Origin: Planctomycetota bacterium
GTDB taxonomy: Bacteria; Planctomycetota; Phycisphaerae; Phycisphaerales; UBA1924
Assembly (NCBI GenBank): GCA_018242605.1
Contig: JAFEBP010000009.1
Location: 124,001 to 188,000 of the forward strand
Direction of reading: 5' to 3'
Length of the DNA stretch: 64,000 nt
The notes under the pieces are model-generated. The model saw only the letters and a list, made by a program, of their open reading frames with translations. It searched no databases and was not told the DNA's origin. The stretch's first letter is position 1. Every line of letters starts with the position of its first letter. Shown here in pieces: positions 9,377 to 18,316 of this stretch. The translations under genes and the position numbers were made by a program.

Positions 9377-10311
9377 TTCTCCTCCGGCCGGGTCACGAAC
9401 TCGTCAAACACCGATCGGCCTGCGTCGACCACGCCGCCGGGTCCCACCAGTGACCGGACCAGAACCGCGTCCTTTTTCACCGCACCACCGGAGAGCACCA
9501 CCGAGTCGTGCAGTCGGGAAGTTGGATCCACCTGAGCGCCGCGCTCGGCCAGCGAAAACCGCAAGCGCCAGTCCGTCGCCGAAGAGGCGTCCTGCGGCGA
9601 TTGACCCGGAGCGGTCGTGCGAAGGGATTCGATGTAATCATCCAGCGTTCGGATGGGTAAGGGCGGCGCGTGAGATGTAGCCACAACCCGCACATCGTGG
9701 TGGCGTGCGATGGCGGGAAGACCTTGTTCTTTCAGATCGACAAACCCTTTTGCGGGCAGGGCCGCGAGCGACTCGCGGCGCAGCATGAAGATCCCTGTCG
9801 GGGTTCCGTCCGCGGTGGTGTGAACCACGGCATCGGCGTCCGGTACCGCCAGATCCGGCAGCACGTCGCCGAGCGATTCCATGAGAATCGCGTGACCGGG
9901 CGCGACAAGCACGCGGCTTCCCTGGGGCAGATCGAGGACAATGTCCCGCAGGGCGCCGCCGGATCCACGGGGCTCCTCGGAATCCAGACACACCCGAGTG
10001 CAGGCCCATGACCCGGCATCAGCCGGCACGCCGGCGATGGTGTTGGTCGCGAGGAAGAGCGGTAGATCTGGTCTTTCCAAGCCGCGGCGGAGTTCTTCGA
10101 TGCGCTCAAACCACAGCGAGCCGATGGTGCGACCGCCATGGAAAGGAAGGTCCATCCGTGATCTGCCCGCGGCTTTTGACAAGAGTGATTGGCGCACGGC
10201 GCCGGCCAGCAGCACCACGCCGCCCAGTTCGGCGGCGATGGGCGGCACCGACCGCGGGCCGCCGCGATTCGCCAGATCAGGGGATGGAACGGTTTGGGTC
10301 AAGGAGATCAC
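9373..10311 (-). CDS. Degenerate NDP-sugar pyrophosphorylase-like protein
   Basis: 312 residues from a GTG at 10311. The layout resembles a sugar-1-phosphate nucleotidyltransferase: an N-terminal GT-A/Rossmann region with a phosphate-binding-loop equivalent near residue 30, a DADAVVH strand in the middle, and a C-terminal stretch (SVVLSGGAVKKDAVLV) like a left-handed beta-helix. However, the catalytic LAGG-x-GTRL loop is replaced by LLAGAVRQSLL and the partner Lys is not evident, so it may not make NDP-sugars. Possible roles are a regulator, a scaffold, or an enzyme with changed chemistry. It lies between the WecG-type transferase (21-nt gap upstream) and exosortase (4-nt overlap). The fold call is moderate; the function is unknown. 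Confidence 0.65.
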   Translation of the reverse strand: MISLTQTVPSPDLANRGGPRSVPPIAAELGGVVLLAGAVRQSLLSKAAGRSRMDLPFHGGRTIGSLWFERIEELRRGLERPDLPLFLATNTIAGVPADAGSWACTRVCLDSEEPRGSGGALRDIVLDLPQGSRVLVAPGHAILMESLGDVLPDLAVPDADAVVHTTADGTPTGIFMLRRESLAALPAKGFVDLKEQGLPAIARHHDVRVVATSHAPPLPIRTLDDYIESLRTTAPGQSPQDASSATDWRLRFSLAERGAQVDPTSRLHDSVVLSGGAVKKDAVLVRSLVGPGGVVDAGRSVFDEFVTRPEEK

Positions 10312-10332
10312 GCACTTTTGAGTTCAATCCCA

Positions 10333-11127
10333 CTATCGGGCACGCCGAGACTCAACCTGACCGGCCGGTCGGGCCAGCCCCTGGAGCGCGGAGGTCGCCA
10401 GCAGCCTTACGGCGAAGGGCAGCCCGTCTATCAAGTACCTGCGGGCGAGCCGCCGAGGTTCCTGAACCAACCTGTGCATCCACTCAATTCCCGTACGCCG
10501 CATCCACACCGGGGCTCGGTGCACCTCGCCGGCGACGAAACTAAATGTGATTCCCACACCGACGAACCACGTTCGAGGAAGTTGGGGCCTCATCCGCTCG
10601 ATCAGGGCTTCTTGCTTAGGGCATCCCAGAGCCACTAAGACAATTCCAGCCTCGGTCGCACCCACACGCGCGACCATGGACTGTACGTGGGCTTCATCCC
10701 GCTCGAAGCCCACCTCAGGACATTCGATCCCCGCGATCTTCAGCGATGGGTACAGCTCTCGAAGGCGCGCGGAAGTCTTATCGGCCGTTCCTGGGTTTCC
10801 ACCGATGAGATACATCGAGACCCCGGCTTTCGCCGCGTGATCGGCGAGCTCGAAGATGAGATCTGATCCCGCGGCCCGTTCGGGCAGCGGTGTCCTTTTT
10901 AATCTACTCGCCCAGACCAGCGGCATGCCGTCGGCCAGCCGCAAGGTGGTAGCGTCGTACATCCGTCTGAAACCGGGGTCGTTGAATGCCCGCCGCAGGA
11001 TGTCCAGGTTGGGCGTAACGACCCACCCACCGGCGCCGGCTTTGGCCGCATGAACGATGTGCTCCGCGGCGCCCTCCAGCGTCAGGCTGTGGATCGGAAC
11101 TCCGAGTAGTTCAACCGACTGAAGCAT
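10333..11127 (-). CDS. WecG/TagA/CpsF-family glycosyltransferase (GT26)
   Basis: 264 residues covering the whole family domain. Signature elements are VTPNLDIL near the N-terminus, ADGMPLVWASR, the nucleotide-loop region GGNPGTADK, LGCPKQE, GVGITFSFVAGEVHRAP and the closing GIEWMHRLVQEPRRL. Members add a sugar, such as ManNAc or ManNAcA, to a lipid-linked primer as the second step of polysaccharide assembly at the membrane. A nucleotide-sugar dehydrogenase of the HexNAc type is encoded 13 nt upstream, which suits a HexNAc or HexNAc-uronate donor; this is inference. Start ATG at 11127. Confidence 0.93.
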   Translation of the reverse strand: MLQSVELLGVPIHSLTLEGAAEHIVHAAKAGAGGWVVTPNLDILRRAFNDPGFRRMYDATTLRLADGMPLVWASRLKRTPLPERAAGSDLIFELADHAAKAGVSMYLIGGNPGTADKTSARLRELYPSLKIAGIECPEVGFERDEAHVQSMVARVGATEAGIVLVALGCPKQEALIERMRPQLPRTWFVGVGITFSFVAGEVHRAPVWMRRTGIEWMHRLVQEPRRLARRYLIDGLPFAVRLLATSALQGLARPAGQVESRRAR

Positions 11128-11140
11128 GCTCAGCGTCGTA

Positions 11141-12481
11141 TCAGGCCTTGACGATCCGGGCCCCCAGCCCGTTCAGGTTCCGCATCGCGTTGCGAGTGTC
11201 AACAACGAGACTTGCGTGCGTGGCGATCGCCCGGTAGTCGACGACGTCGTGGTTGGTCACGATGATGACGCAGTCGAACGATCCGAGCGCCGCGGGAGTG
11301 ATCGCCACCGACTGCATGTCGCGCTTGTGCCGCCGCATGTGGGGGAACCTAGGCACCAGCGGATCGTGATACGAGACGTCGGCGCCGATGTCTTCCAGAA
11401 GGTCGATGATCTCCGCAGCGGGGGTCTCACGAACATCGTCAACATTGGGCTTGTACGCGAGCCCCACGACCAGCACCTTCGCCCCCTTCACGGCCTTGCC
11501 GTCGTCGTTAAGGGCGGCGGCCGTGCGGTCCACCACGTAGTGCGGCATCTTGGTGTTGATCTCGCCGGCAAGCTCGATAAAGCGGGTGTACTGGCCGACC
11601 TCGCGAGCCTTCCAGGTAAGATAGAACGGATCGATCGGGATGCAGTGCCCGCCGAGTCCCGGGCCGGGGTAGAAGGGCATGTAGCCGAAGGGCTTGGTGG
11701 CCGCGGCTTCGATGACCTCCCAGACATCGATGCCCATCGGTGTGAGCACCAGCTTGAGTTCGTTCACCAGTGCGATGTTGATCGCCCGGAAGGTGTTCTC
11801 CAGGATCTTCGCCGCCTCGGCAACTTCCGCGGAAGAGACGGGGACAACATGCTGGATGCCCCGAGCGTACATCGCCGCGGCGAGTTGCGTGGACTGCGCG
11901 TCCAAACCACCGACGAGCTTGGGCGTGGTCCTGGTGTTGTGCGATTTCCGGCCCGGGTCCTCGCGTTCGGGGCTGAACGCCACGAAGAAATCCTCTCCGC
12001 AAACGAGAGGTTCGGCGCCCTTTGGGCGGGCGTCGAGCATCGCCGGCAGCATGTCATCGCGCGTGGTGCCCGGATACGTGGTGGACTCGAGCACGACGAG
12101 CTGTCCGCGACGAAGCGCCCGGCCGATGTCGCGGGAGGAGTTGATGACATAGGACATGTCCGGTTCCTGGTGCCGCCCCAGGGGCGTGGGAACACAGACG
12201 ATGATCGCGTCGGGCTCGCCGAGCCGCGAGAACTCGGTGGTCGCCGAGAATCGCTTGCTTTGAGAAAGCTCGGTGGTGATCTCCGGGCCCAGGTGCTTGA
12301 GGTAGCTCTTGCCCTGCGCGAGCGCATCGATCTTGGTGGGATCGATATCAAAGCCCAGCACGCGGAATCCGCCCGCGTGGAGGGTGTGCGCTAGGGGAAG
12401 GCCGACGTAACCCAAACCGATGATGCCGATCAGCGCATCGCCGGATGCAAAGCGTGATTTGAGCTGTTCGAAGGTGTTCAT
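11141..12481 (-). CDS. Nucleotide-sugar 6-dehydrogenase, probably UDP-N-acetylhexosamine type
   Basis: 446 residues from the ATG at 12481. The frame stays open further upstream, but that part is low-complexity and antisense to the next gene. The N-terminal NAD site is GIIGLGYVGLPLA (about residues 18-30). The catalytic Cys sits in GLGGHCIPIDPFYL. The C-terminal UDP-binding domain contains VLVVGLAYKPNVDDVRETPA. This family oxidises C6 of UDP-sugars twice to give the uronic acid. The GGHCIPIDPFYL form is typical of WbpA/WecC-like UDP-GlcNAc or UDP-ManNAc dehydrogenases rather than UDP-glucose dehydrogenase. It would supply an acidic amino-sugar to the EPS. Its neighbours are a GT2 (17 nt upstream) and the WecG-type transferase. 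Confidence 0.93.
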   Translation of the reverse strand: MNTFEQLKSRFASGDALIGIIGLGYVGLPLAHTLHAGGFRVLGFDIDPTKIDALAQGKSYLKHLGPEITTELSQSKRFSATTEFSRLGEPDAIIVCVPTPLGRHQEPDMSYVINSSRDIGRALRRGQLVVLESTTYPGTTRDDMLPAMLDARPKGAEPLVCGEDFFVAFSPEREDPGRKSHNTRTTPKLVGGLDAQSTQLAAAMYARGIQHVVPVSSAEVAEAAKILENTFRAINIALVNELKLVLTPMGIDVWEVIEAAATKPFGYMPFYPGPGLGGHCIPIDPFYLTWKAREVGQYTRFIELAGEINTKMPHYVVDRTAAALNDDGKAVKGAKVLVVGLAYKPNVDDVRETPAAEIIDLLEDIGADVSYHDPLVPRFPHMRRHKRDMQSVAITPAALGSFDCVIIVTNHDVVDYRAIATHASLVVDTRNAMRNLNGLGARIVKA

Positions 12482-12498
12482 GCGGATGCTCGGGGTAA

Positions 12499-13524
12499 TT
12501 AAGGTGATCGGGGAGCACTCGGTGCGGCGATCTGCCGCCCGGCGTCCCCTTGCGAAGGGGGAATCTCGAACTCGCCCGGCGAGTTCGGGTTCCAATGGTG
12601 TGATGATCGGGCCTCCGCACGAGCGGCGGCACGGTTCTTGCCCAGGACCAGGCTTTCGAGTTGATATCTGCGAAGGAATCGGCGGAATCCGGCGTCGCCG
12701 TACCGCGGAAGCCTCTTCATCATGCTCTCCAGGTACCCCAGATAGATGGCAAGACTTCCCACGAACACGGGCTGGCGCGGCAGGCGATAGATGGCAGAGG
12801 CGGTCATGAAGAGCAGGCCGGTGCCCATGAACCACTGACCGAATCCATGTCGCTTGCGGCCTTTCCAGATGTTCCCGTGGCTCGAACCCATCGGGCGGAG
12901 GTGAATGAATCTCGCTTCGGGCTCTGGGGTGCTTCCGACCTGCCATCCGAGCATTCGGGCCCGATGGCAGTCGATGCCGTCCCACATGACCTGACGGACG
13001 AACCCGCCGATCTGCTTGAAACAAGCAACACGGTAGAACTTGCTCGCTCCGACGGTCACTTCATCACCGATGGCCTCTGGGATCAGTTCGCCGGCAAAGT
13101 CCTCGGCTGCGTTCGATGGACCGGGGTAGTAGGCTCTGCCGGAAAGGCATCCTAACCGCGGGTTAGCCTCCATGCGTTGCATCAGGAGTTCGAAGTACCG
13201 CTGCGGAAGCACAAGGTCCAGGTCGAGCTTGCAGACGTAGTCGTAGTCATCGAGCTTGATCGTGCCGAGACCGGCGTAGAAAGCCTCGATCACACCGGGC
13301 CCGACGCTCCGAGTGCCTCGGTCCTTGCGGGTAACGACCCGGATCCAATCGTGCTTGGCGGCGTATTCCGCGAGAATCGCGGGGGATTCGTCGGTCGATC
13401 CATCATCCACAACTACGACCATCGCGGGCCTCACGCTCTGCGCGATGAGGCTGTCCAAGGTTCGGCGCATGAACTTGGCTTCGTTGCGGCCGGGGGCGAT
13501 GATGGCGTATCGGCGGTGCGTCAT
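12499..13524 (-). CDS. Family 2 glycosyltransferase
   Basis: 341 residues. The GT-A fold is clear: YAIIAPGRNEAKFM at the start, VVVVDDGSTDESPAI for the nucleotide site, and CKLDLDLVLP as the DxD metal motif near residue 100. A short hydrophobic region (FMTASAIYRLP) and a basic C-terminal part suggest membrane association. The last 40 residues are Ser/Pro/Ala-rich and probably disordered. Donor and acceptor cannot be read. The ATG overlaps the stop of a small upstream frame by 4 nt (13521-13524). Confidence 0.9.
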   Translation of the reverse strand: MTHRRYAIIAPGRNEAKFMRRTLDSLIAQSVRPAMVVVVDDGSTDESPAILAEYAAKHDWIRVVTRKDRGTRSVGPGVIEAFYAGLGTIKLDDYDYVCKLDLDLVLPQRYFELLMQRMEANPRLGCLSGRAYYPGPSNAAEDFAGELIPEAIGDEVTVGASKFYRVACFKQIGGFVRQVMWDGIDCHRARMLGWQVGSTPEPEARFIHLRPMGSSHGNIWKGRKRHGFGQWFMGTGLLFMTASAIYRLPRQPVFVGSLAIYLGYLESMMKRLPRYGDAGFRRFLRRYQLESLVLGKNRAAARAEARSSHHWNPNSPGEFEIPPSQGDAGRQIAAPSAPRSP

Positions 13525-13772
13525 GATGCGGATCGCGGTCTGAGGGCCAAGTCAGCAAGCATCGTCTCGAGCGAAGGCGCACGCCCAAGTGGGACGGCGC
13601 GTGATGCTTCGTGTTCATTCCGGTATCGGCCGGTCCGGAGACGTTCCTTTCTTTCCGGGACAGCCCCGAACCCTGATCCGGACGACTGCACGCGGAGTGA
13701 GAATCCACCCCGTGCCGCGAGTGCGGCTTGAACTCGAGAACATAAGTAGCTCGGCCCAAACACCATTGTCAT
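13521..13772 (-). CDS. Small hypothetical protein (83 residues) coupled on both sides
   Basis: This 83-codon frame fills the only gap between the epimerase and the GT2. Its ATG (13772-13770) overlaps the epimerase stop as ATGA, and its stop overlaps the GT2 start as ATGA, which is the usual junction in this operon. The product starts MTMVFGPSYLCS, is basic and Arg-rich in the middle, and ends LADLALRPRSAS. I recognise no domain, and the composition resembles that of random GC-rich frames. The paired overlaps argue for a real gene. The alternative is a remnant of a longer gene or a chance open frame. Confidence 0.45.
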   Translation of the reverse strand: MTMVFGPSYLCSRVQAALAARGGFSLRVQSSGSGFGAVPERKERLRTGRYRNEHEASRAVPLGRAPSLETMLADLALRPRSAS

Positions 13773-14734
13773 CGCAATGACCCCATCGCTTCGCGGCACC
13801 ACGCAAGCGTTTCTCGCAGCCCGGCCTCAACCGAATCGGTCGGTTCGTACCCCAGCACCCGCCTCGCGGCTCCGATATCCGCGCAAGAATGCTGCACATC
13901 GCCGGGGCGTGCCGGAAGGAACACCGGCTCCTGATCACTCCCCACGATGTTCGCCATGATCGTCGAAACATCGCGGATGGAAATCGCCCGACCCAGACCG
14001 ACATTGAACGCTTCACCCGCGGCGGGGCCTTCCCACATCGCCGCGCGCATCAGGCACTGCACCACGTTCGACACCGGAACAAAGTCTCTTGTCTGGTTGC
14101 CTTCCCCAAAGATCGTGACCGGTCTGCCCCGGAGCAGCGCATCTGCAAAGGCGGCGATGGCCGCGGAATACGCGGAACCGGCTGTTTGGCGCGGACCAAA
14201 GACGTTGAAAAAGCGCAGGCTCACGGCCCTAAGTCCGTGGCAGTGACTCCACACCCGCAGCAGATGTTCGCCCGCCGCCTTGCTCTGCGCGTAGACCGAG
14301 CAGGGCAGCATCGGCTCGCGCTCAGATTTGGGAGAGACCTCGCTGTCGCCGTACACGGCGGCGGACGAGGCGAACACGACGCGTGAAGTGCGCTGCCGCC
14401 GGCACTCCTCGAGAAGCCGCATTGTGCCCGTGGTGTTGATCTCGTGACACTCGAACGGTTCCCTCACCGATCCGGGCGCCGAGACGTACGCGGCCAGATG
14501 GAAGACGATCGCTGCCCCGCCGACAGCCTCAGCAAGTCGCGATGGTTCGAGCAGCGACCCTTGCACGAAGCGGATGCTGTCCTTGACCGCCGCGAGATTG
14601 TCGAGTCGGCCGGTGCTGAGATCGTCCAGCACCGTGACCCGCGCGCCGGCCGCGACCAGAGCATCGGCGAGGTGAGAGCCGATGAACCCGGCGCCCCCGG
14701 TCACGCAGATTGTCTTTCCCGAGAAGCCCCTCAT
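13769..14734 (-). CDS. NAD-dependent sugar epimerase/dehydratase (GalE-like SDR)
   Basis: 321 residues from the ATG at 14734, chosen because it makes a 4-nt overlap with the upstream GT4 stop and directly precedes the Rossmann motif. CVTGGAGFIGSHLAD binds NAD at residues 9-23; VTVLDDLSTG follows the second strand. SSAAVYGD supplies the Ser and YAQSKAAGE the catalytic Tyr and Lys. RFFNVFGPRQ and GEGNQTRDFV are typical of the UDP-glucose/UDP-GlcNAc 4-epimerase branch of extended SDRs. It probably interconverts UDP-sugars for this EPS. The exact substrate is open. Confidence 0.9.
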   Translation of the reverse strand: MRGFSGKTICVTGGAGFIGSHLADALVAAGARVTVLDDLSTGRLDNLAAVKDSIRFVQGSLLEPSRLAEAVGGAAIVFHLAAYVSAPGSVREPFECHEINTTGTMRLLEECRRQRTSRVVFASSAAVYGDSEVSPKSEREPMLPCSVYAQSKAAGEHLLRVWSHCHGLRAVSLRFFNVFGPRQTAGSAYSAAIAAFADALLRGRPVTIFGEGNQTRDFVPVSNVVQCLMRAAMWEGPAAGEAFNVGLGRAISIRDVSTIMANIVGSDQEPVFLPARPGDVQHSCADIGAARRVLGYEPTDSVEAGLRETLAWCREAMGSLR

Positions 14735-15981
14735 ACCGCGCTCTCGATCTTCGTCGCCACCCCGTGCCTCTGGAACAGCTCCGCCATGCCCGCGCCCGTG
14801 CCGTCGATATGGAACTCGCCCAGCACTCGCCGACGGCCCGCGGCGCCGTGCACGCGGCACAGGTCCGGATCGGCTGCGTAGGACCTGATTCCAGCGGCGA
14901 GCGACAGGGCCGAACCCGCGTCCACCAGAAAGCCGCTCGTTGCGTGCTCCACGAGTTCGCCGATGCCGCCCACGCGGGTGGAGACGACACCGAGTTCTTT
15001 CGCCATTGCTTCCATCAGCACGACCGGGACACCTTCCATGAAACTGCTCACGACCATCGCGTCCGCGTGATCAAAGTAAGACTGAATGTGCTCCTGGGCC
15101 ACGGGGCCTACCAGCCGCACTCGTTCGTTCAGCCGCAATCGATCGATCGACGTCTGAAGATGGTTCATCATCGGACCGTCGCCGACCATGGTCAGTTCGA
15201 ACGCCAGCCCCTCATCCGCCAGATGTCTGCAGGCGTCCAGCAACACGTTGTAGCCTTTGATGGGGTGCATCCGGCCGACGGTCAGGAGGCGCAGCGGACC
15301 GGGCGCGCGGGGCGGGCGCGGGGCGTAGACCTGGGGGTCGATACCGCAATGAACGATGCTCAGGCGGTTCCAGCAATCGGTGGAGACCCACGTCATGATC
15401 TGAGCCCTGCAGAAGTGTGAAATGCACCTCACGAAGGCGGCGCCTTCGACCTTCGGGGCCAGCGTCCACGAATCGACGTGGAAGAACTCCGCGGAGCCGT
15501 GTATCGACAGGCTGTAGGTGAGGCGGTGGTCGCACTCACACGCCATCATTGCGATCGCGGCCCCGTTGTTGGCCATGTGCACATGGACATGGTCGATACC
15601 GAGCCGTCGCAGGTGCGTCGCAAGGATCATGCCCTGCACCGCGTAGGCCAGGTGCCGCACCCGGGCCGCAACGCCGGGCGGCGACAATCGCTGAGACGCG
15701 ACGACGGCGCGAACGCAGCCCGCAGGGAAACGCACGGCCGCCAGAATAGCGCGACTGAGCATCGCTGCCGGCCGGGTCTGGAGCGCAACCGTTTCCGCCG
15801 CGGCGGCCTGATTTGAATCTCCGGAACGACCGGTTGCCGTGGCCGGTCTGGCGGAAAAGGGATAGATACGAAATCCAAGAGCCCGCAGCGCGCGGATCTC
15901 GCGCTCGATGAACGTGTGCGAAAGGCTCGGGTATTCTGAGTTGAGGTACGCGATGGGCATGATGTGAGCGGGTCCCGTCAT
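14731..15981 (-). CDS. Family 4 glycosyltransferase
   Basis: 416 residues from the ATG at 15981, which directly follows the upstream GT2 stop (TGAATG). An ATG at 15960 (MPIAYLNSEYPSLSHTF) is an equally good start. The GT-B C-terminal half is recognisable: LLTVGRMHPIKGYNVLLDA and the E-x7-E region EGVPVVLMEAMAKELGVV. The opening AYLNSEYPSLSHTFIEREI is common in GT4 enzymes of colanic-acid and EPS clusters that act on lipid-linked oligosaccharides in the cytoplasm. The donor is not readable. The stop overlaps the epimerase start by 4 nt. Confidence 0.9.
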   Translation of the reverse strand: MTGPAHIMPIAYLNSEYPSLSHTFIEREIRALRALGFRIYPFSARPATATGRSGDSNQAAAAETVALQTRPAAMLSRAILAAVRFPAGCVRAVVASQRLSPPGVAARVRHLAYAVQGMILATHLRRLGIDHVHVHMANNGAAIAMMACECDHRLTYSLSIHGSAEFFHVDSWTLAPKVEGAAFVRCISHFCRAQIMTWVSTDCWNRLSIVHCGIDPQVYAPRPPRAPGPLRLLTVGRMHPIKGYNVLLDACRHLADEGLAFELTMVGDGPMMNHLQTSIDRLRLNERVRLVGPVAQEHIQSYFDHADAMVVSSFMEGVPVVLMEAMAKELGVVSTRVGGIGELVEHATSGFLVDAGSALSLAAGIRSYAADPDLCRVHGAAGRRRVLGEFHIDGTGAGMAELFQRHGVATKIESAV

Positions 15982-17022
15982 TCAACTGCCCCGGTACTCG
16001 ATCAAGCGGGCCCGGGACCCGCTCAGCCGTCGTTGCCAGTACTCAATGACGCCGCGCAACTCGGCGAACTTGCCGATAACGGAGAATGCCGCAATGGCCA
16101 TCGCGTCTCGCCAACGGTGCCGTCGCGTCAGTTCGCGGGTGAAGAGCCGCACGAAGTTCAGAGCCCACAGGCTCATCAGCCCACCTGCAAGAAACCAGCC
16201 CAACCGGGACCAGATCGCGATCGCCAGAGACGCCACCAACAGCGCGGGGATGAGGCCGCCCCAGAAAGCGGCGCGCAGCGTGCGTCGTCGCAGCTCCGCG
16301 CCTGTCGCCGAGTCGTACAGAAACCACCCTTCGGCCGCCCCGAACCCCGACCGGACAGCACGCCTCCACCACTGGCCGAACCTCGTGATTCCCACGTCGT
16401 GCCACGCCATTTCGCAATCAACTCGGACAACTCGACCGCCCGCACGACGGAATCTGGAGCACAACTCGAACTCCTCGCCGGCGATCAGCGATTCGTTGAA
16501 TCCTCCGGCCGCGACGTAACACTCCGCGAGATACATCGCTACACCGCCGCAGGAGGCGATCTCTCCGATCGGGTAGTCCCAGCCGAAATCGCACATGCGG
16601 TTGTAGATCGAATGCTCTGGGTGGCGCTCGCGCAGACGGCCACAGACAACCGCCACTCCGGGCTGTGCTTCCAGTGCGGCGACTCCGGCAGAGAGCCAAC
16701 CTTCACGCACCTCGCAATCACCATCGACGAACTGCACGTACCTCACGCTCGGATTGAGTTCCCTGAGCCTGGTGAAACCGGCGTTTCTCGCCCTCGCCGC
16801 GGTGAATGGTTTGGACATGTCCAGCCGGATCACCTCCGCACCGAGGCGACTGGCTGTGTCCACACTTCCATCGGTGCTTCCCGAATCCACGTAAACAACT
16901 CCTCCTCGACCCCGGACGCTCTCAAGGCATCGAACAAGCCTCTCGCCCTCGTTGCGTCCGATCACGACAACGCCCAGAGTTCGGTGATCTTCAGTCGGAA
17001 TCGGTGTGGGAGGTTCGGACAT
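15982..17022 (-). CDS. Family 2 glycosyltransferase with C-terminal membrane helices
   Basis: 346 residues. GT2 motifs: LGVVVIGRNEGERLVRCL at the N-terminus, VVYVDSGSTDGSVD, and FVDGDCEV as the DxD-like metal site near residue 99. Acceptor-side sequence ESLIAGEEFELCSRFRRAG follows near 175. Two hydrophobic segments (about 257-275 and 280-300) would anchor the enzyme at the inner membrane. Transfer of a sugar to the growing lipid-linked EPS unit is the likely role. About 226 nt separate it from the methyltransferase upstream. Confidence 0.9.
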   Translation of the reverse strand: MSEPPTPIPTEDHRTLGVVVIGRNEGERLVRCLESVRGRGGVVYVDSGSTDGSVDTASRLGAEVIRLDMSKPFTAARARNAGFTRLRELNPSVRYVQFVDGDCEVREGWLSAGVAALEAQPGVAVVCGRLRERHPEHSIYNRMCDFGWDYPIGEIASCGGVAMYLAECYVAAGGFNESLIAGEEFELCSRFRRAGGRVVRVDCEMAWHDVGITRFGQWWRRAVRSGFGAAEGWFLYDSATGAELRRRTLRAAFWGGLIPALLVASLAIAIWSRLGWFLAGGLMSLWALNFVRLFTRELTRRHRWRDAMAIAAFSVIGKFAELRGVIEYWQRRLSGSRARLIEYRGS

Positions 17023-17248
17023 GCTGCTCGACCAGTCCGGTTCGCCGGGACATTCGGATTACCGGTCCGATCGATCCGTTGTAAATGGTCCAACGACGCC
17101 AGAATCTCCCATGGGAATCGTTCCCGATCCGGCGCGATCAGCGAGGTTACGACGCATGGTGCTGCGGCATCCACCGAGGTCGGACCCGGGCCCGCCGCAA
17201 AGAGAAGAATGAAGATGTCGGAGCCGAGTCGCCCGATTGGTCATGGCT
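17023..17248. other. Intergenic gap inside the EPS locus
   Basis: 226 nt between two minus-strand genes. Short open frames exist on both strands, but none has a good ribosome-binding site or recognisable sequence. No clear terminator is visible. I see nothing I can assign. Confidence 0.5.
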
Positions 17249-18316
17249 TTACTCGTCCAAACGCCCTGCGACAAAGGTCAGTCCCGGCGTCAGGTACTTG
17301 ATCATCCGCGCCGGTAGCCTGGGTAATAGCGTGCCGTAGATCCGTCCGGTTCCCAGCTCTTTCCCACTTCTTCGGATCTCGCCGCGGACCGACTGCGGAT
17401 CAGTCGGAACATAGTGCCTCGGATACCTCATGTCGGGAGCGGCCCAGAACGACTTTGGCGTTGAGAATCCCGCGTGCATGATCAAGCCGCGGAGCTCGCT
17501 GTAGGAATGCAACCAGCCGCGTGCTCTCCCGAGTTTGTAATGTCGTAGAAGCCGGTCGAGCACCGCCCTGGGCAAGGCGCTGCCGAACCTGAGCCCGTGC
17601 GCGTGCTCGTCGCGCCCGCCGAGGAGCAGCCTGAGTGAATAACGGTTCTTGGTTGTCAGGAACAACACGCCCCCGCGCTTGGTGACTCTCGCGATCTCGC
17701 GGAGCATCCGATGATGCACAACGTGGTGCGGTTCCGGGGATCGGGAAGCGCACCATTCCAGCACCAGATTCATGATCACGACATCAAACATGCCCTCGCG
17801 GTAGGGCAGCCGAGAATCGTCCCCGCCGCACGCGACGCTCACGTTGTGAATTCCCTGCTGCGTGCACCGCGCCGCGGTGAACTGGGACTGTTCCAACACC
17901 ACGTCGATTGCATAGACCGCGGCGCATCGGCCCGCGATCGCCGCGGTGTGCTGCCCCATGCTGCAACCAATTTCGAGAACGACGGAATCACCTGTCATGG
18001 GCAACAGACCCAGAAACCCCGCCCTTGAATCCTGCGTGATGTACGTGTGTCCTTTGGTGCCGGGGATGTACACCTCATCGATCGCCGCACTCCAGCCGAC
18101 GCGGCGGGCGCTCGCCAAGGCCCGGCGCACCTGAACAACTTCAGCATCATCCGGGGCGTCGCGGCGAACTCGGAAATCGGGGCAGCCGTCCCGCACCGGG
18201 TAAAACACGGAGCCATCGCTCGTCGTCGCCACATCCCCACTCCACCGCAACGCGGCGCCCGTCGCCGGGCACCGGTAGTTGTCCCGGAGCAGTTGCGAAG
18301 GTGATTCTGCAATCAT
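17249..18316 (-). CDS. SAM-dependent methyltransferase
   Basis: 355 residues from the ATG at 18316, which overlaps the upstream kinase stop by 4 nt. An N-terminal segment (YRCPATGAALRW) resembles the short zinc-ribbon-like region found ahead of some methyltransferases, although only one Cys remains. The class I methyltransferase fold follows: VVLEIGCSMGQHTAAI as SAM motif I, VYAIDVV as motif II, FDVVIMNLVLEW as motif IV and RVTKRGGVLFLTTKN afterwards. It probably methylates a sugar of the EPS or its precursor; the acceptor is inferred from context only. Confidence 0.88.
   Translation of the reverse strand: MIAESPSQLLRDNYRCPATGAALRWSGDVATTSDGSVFYPVRDGCPDFRVRRDAPDDAEVVQVRRALASARRVGWSAAIDEVYIPGTKGHTYITQDSRAGFLGLLPMTGDSVVLEIGCSMGQHTAAIAGRCAAVYAIDVVLEQSQFTAARCTQQGIHNVSVACGGDDSRLPYREGMFDVVIMNLVLEWCASRSPEPHHVVHHRMLREIARVTKRGGVLFLTTKNRYSLRLLLGGRDEHAHGLRFGSALPRAVLDRLLRHYKLGRARGWLHSYSELRGLIMHAGFSTPKSFWAAPDMRYPRHYVPTDPQSVRGEIRRSGKELGTGRIYGTLLPRLPARMIKYLTPGLTFVAGRLDE

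Noticed and set aside
11126..12394. Plus-strand open frame of 422 codons
   Set aside because: Lies opposite the sugar dehydrogenase, whose motifs are complete; the antisense product has no recognisable sequence.
12482..13024. Upstream extension of the sugar dehydrogenase frame (about 180 codons)
   Set aside because: Overlaps the GT2 gene in another frame and is low-complexity; the dehydrogenase begins normally at 12481.
15964..17301. Plus-strand open frame of 445 codons
   Set aside because: Opposite the GT2 gene with intact motifs; no ribosome-binding site or domain.
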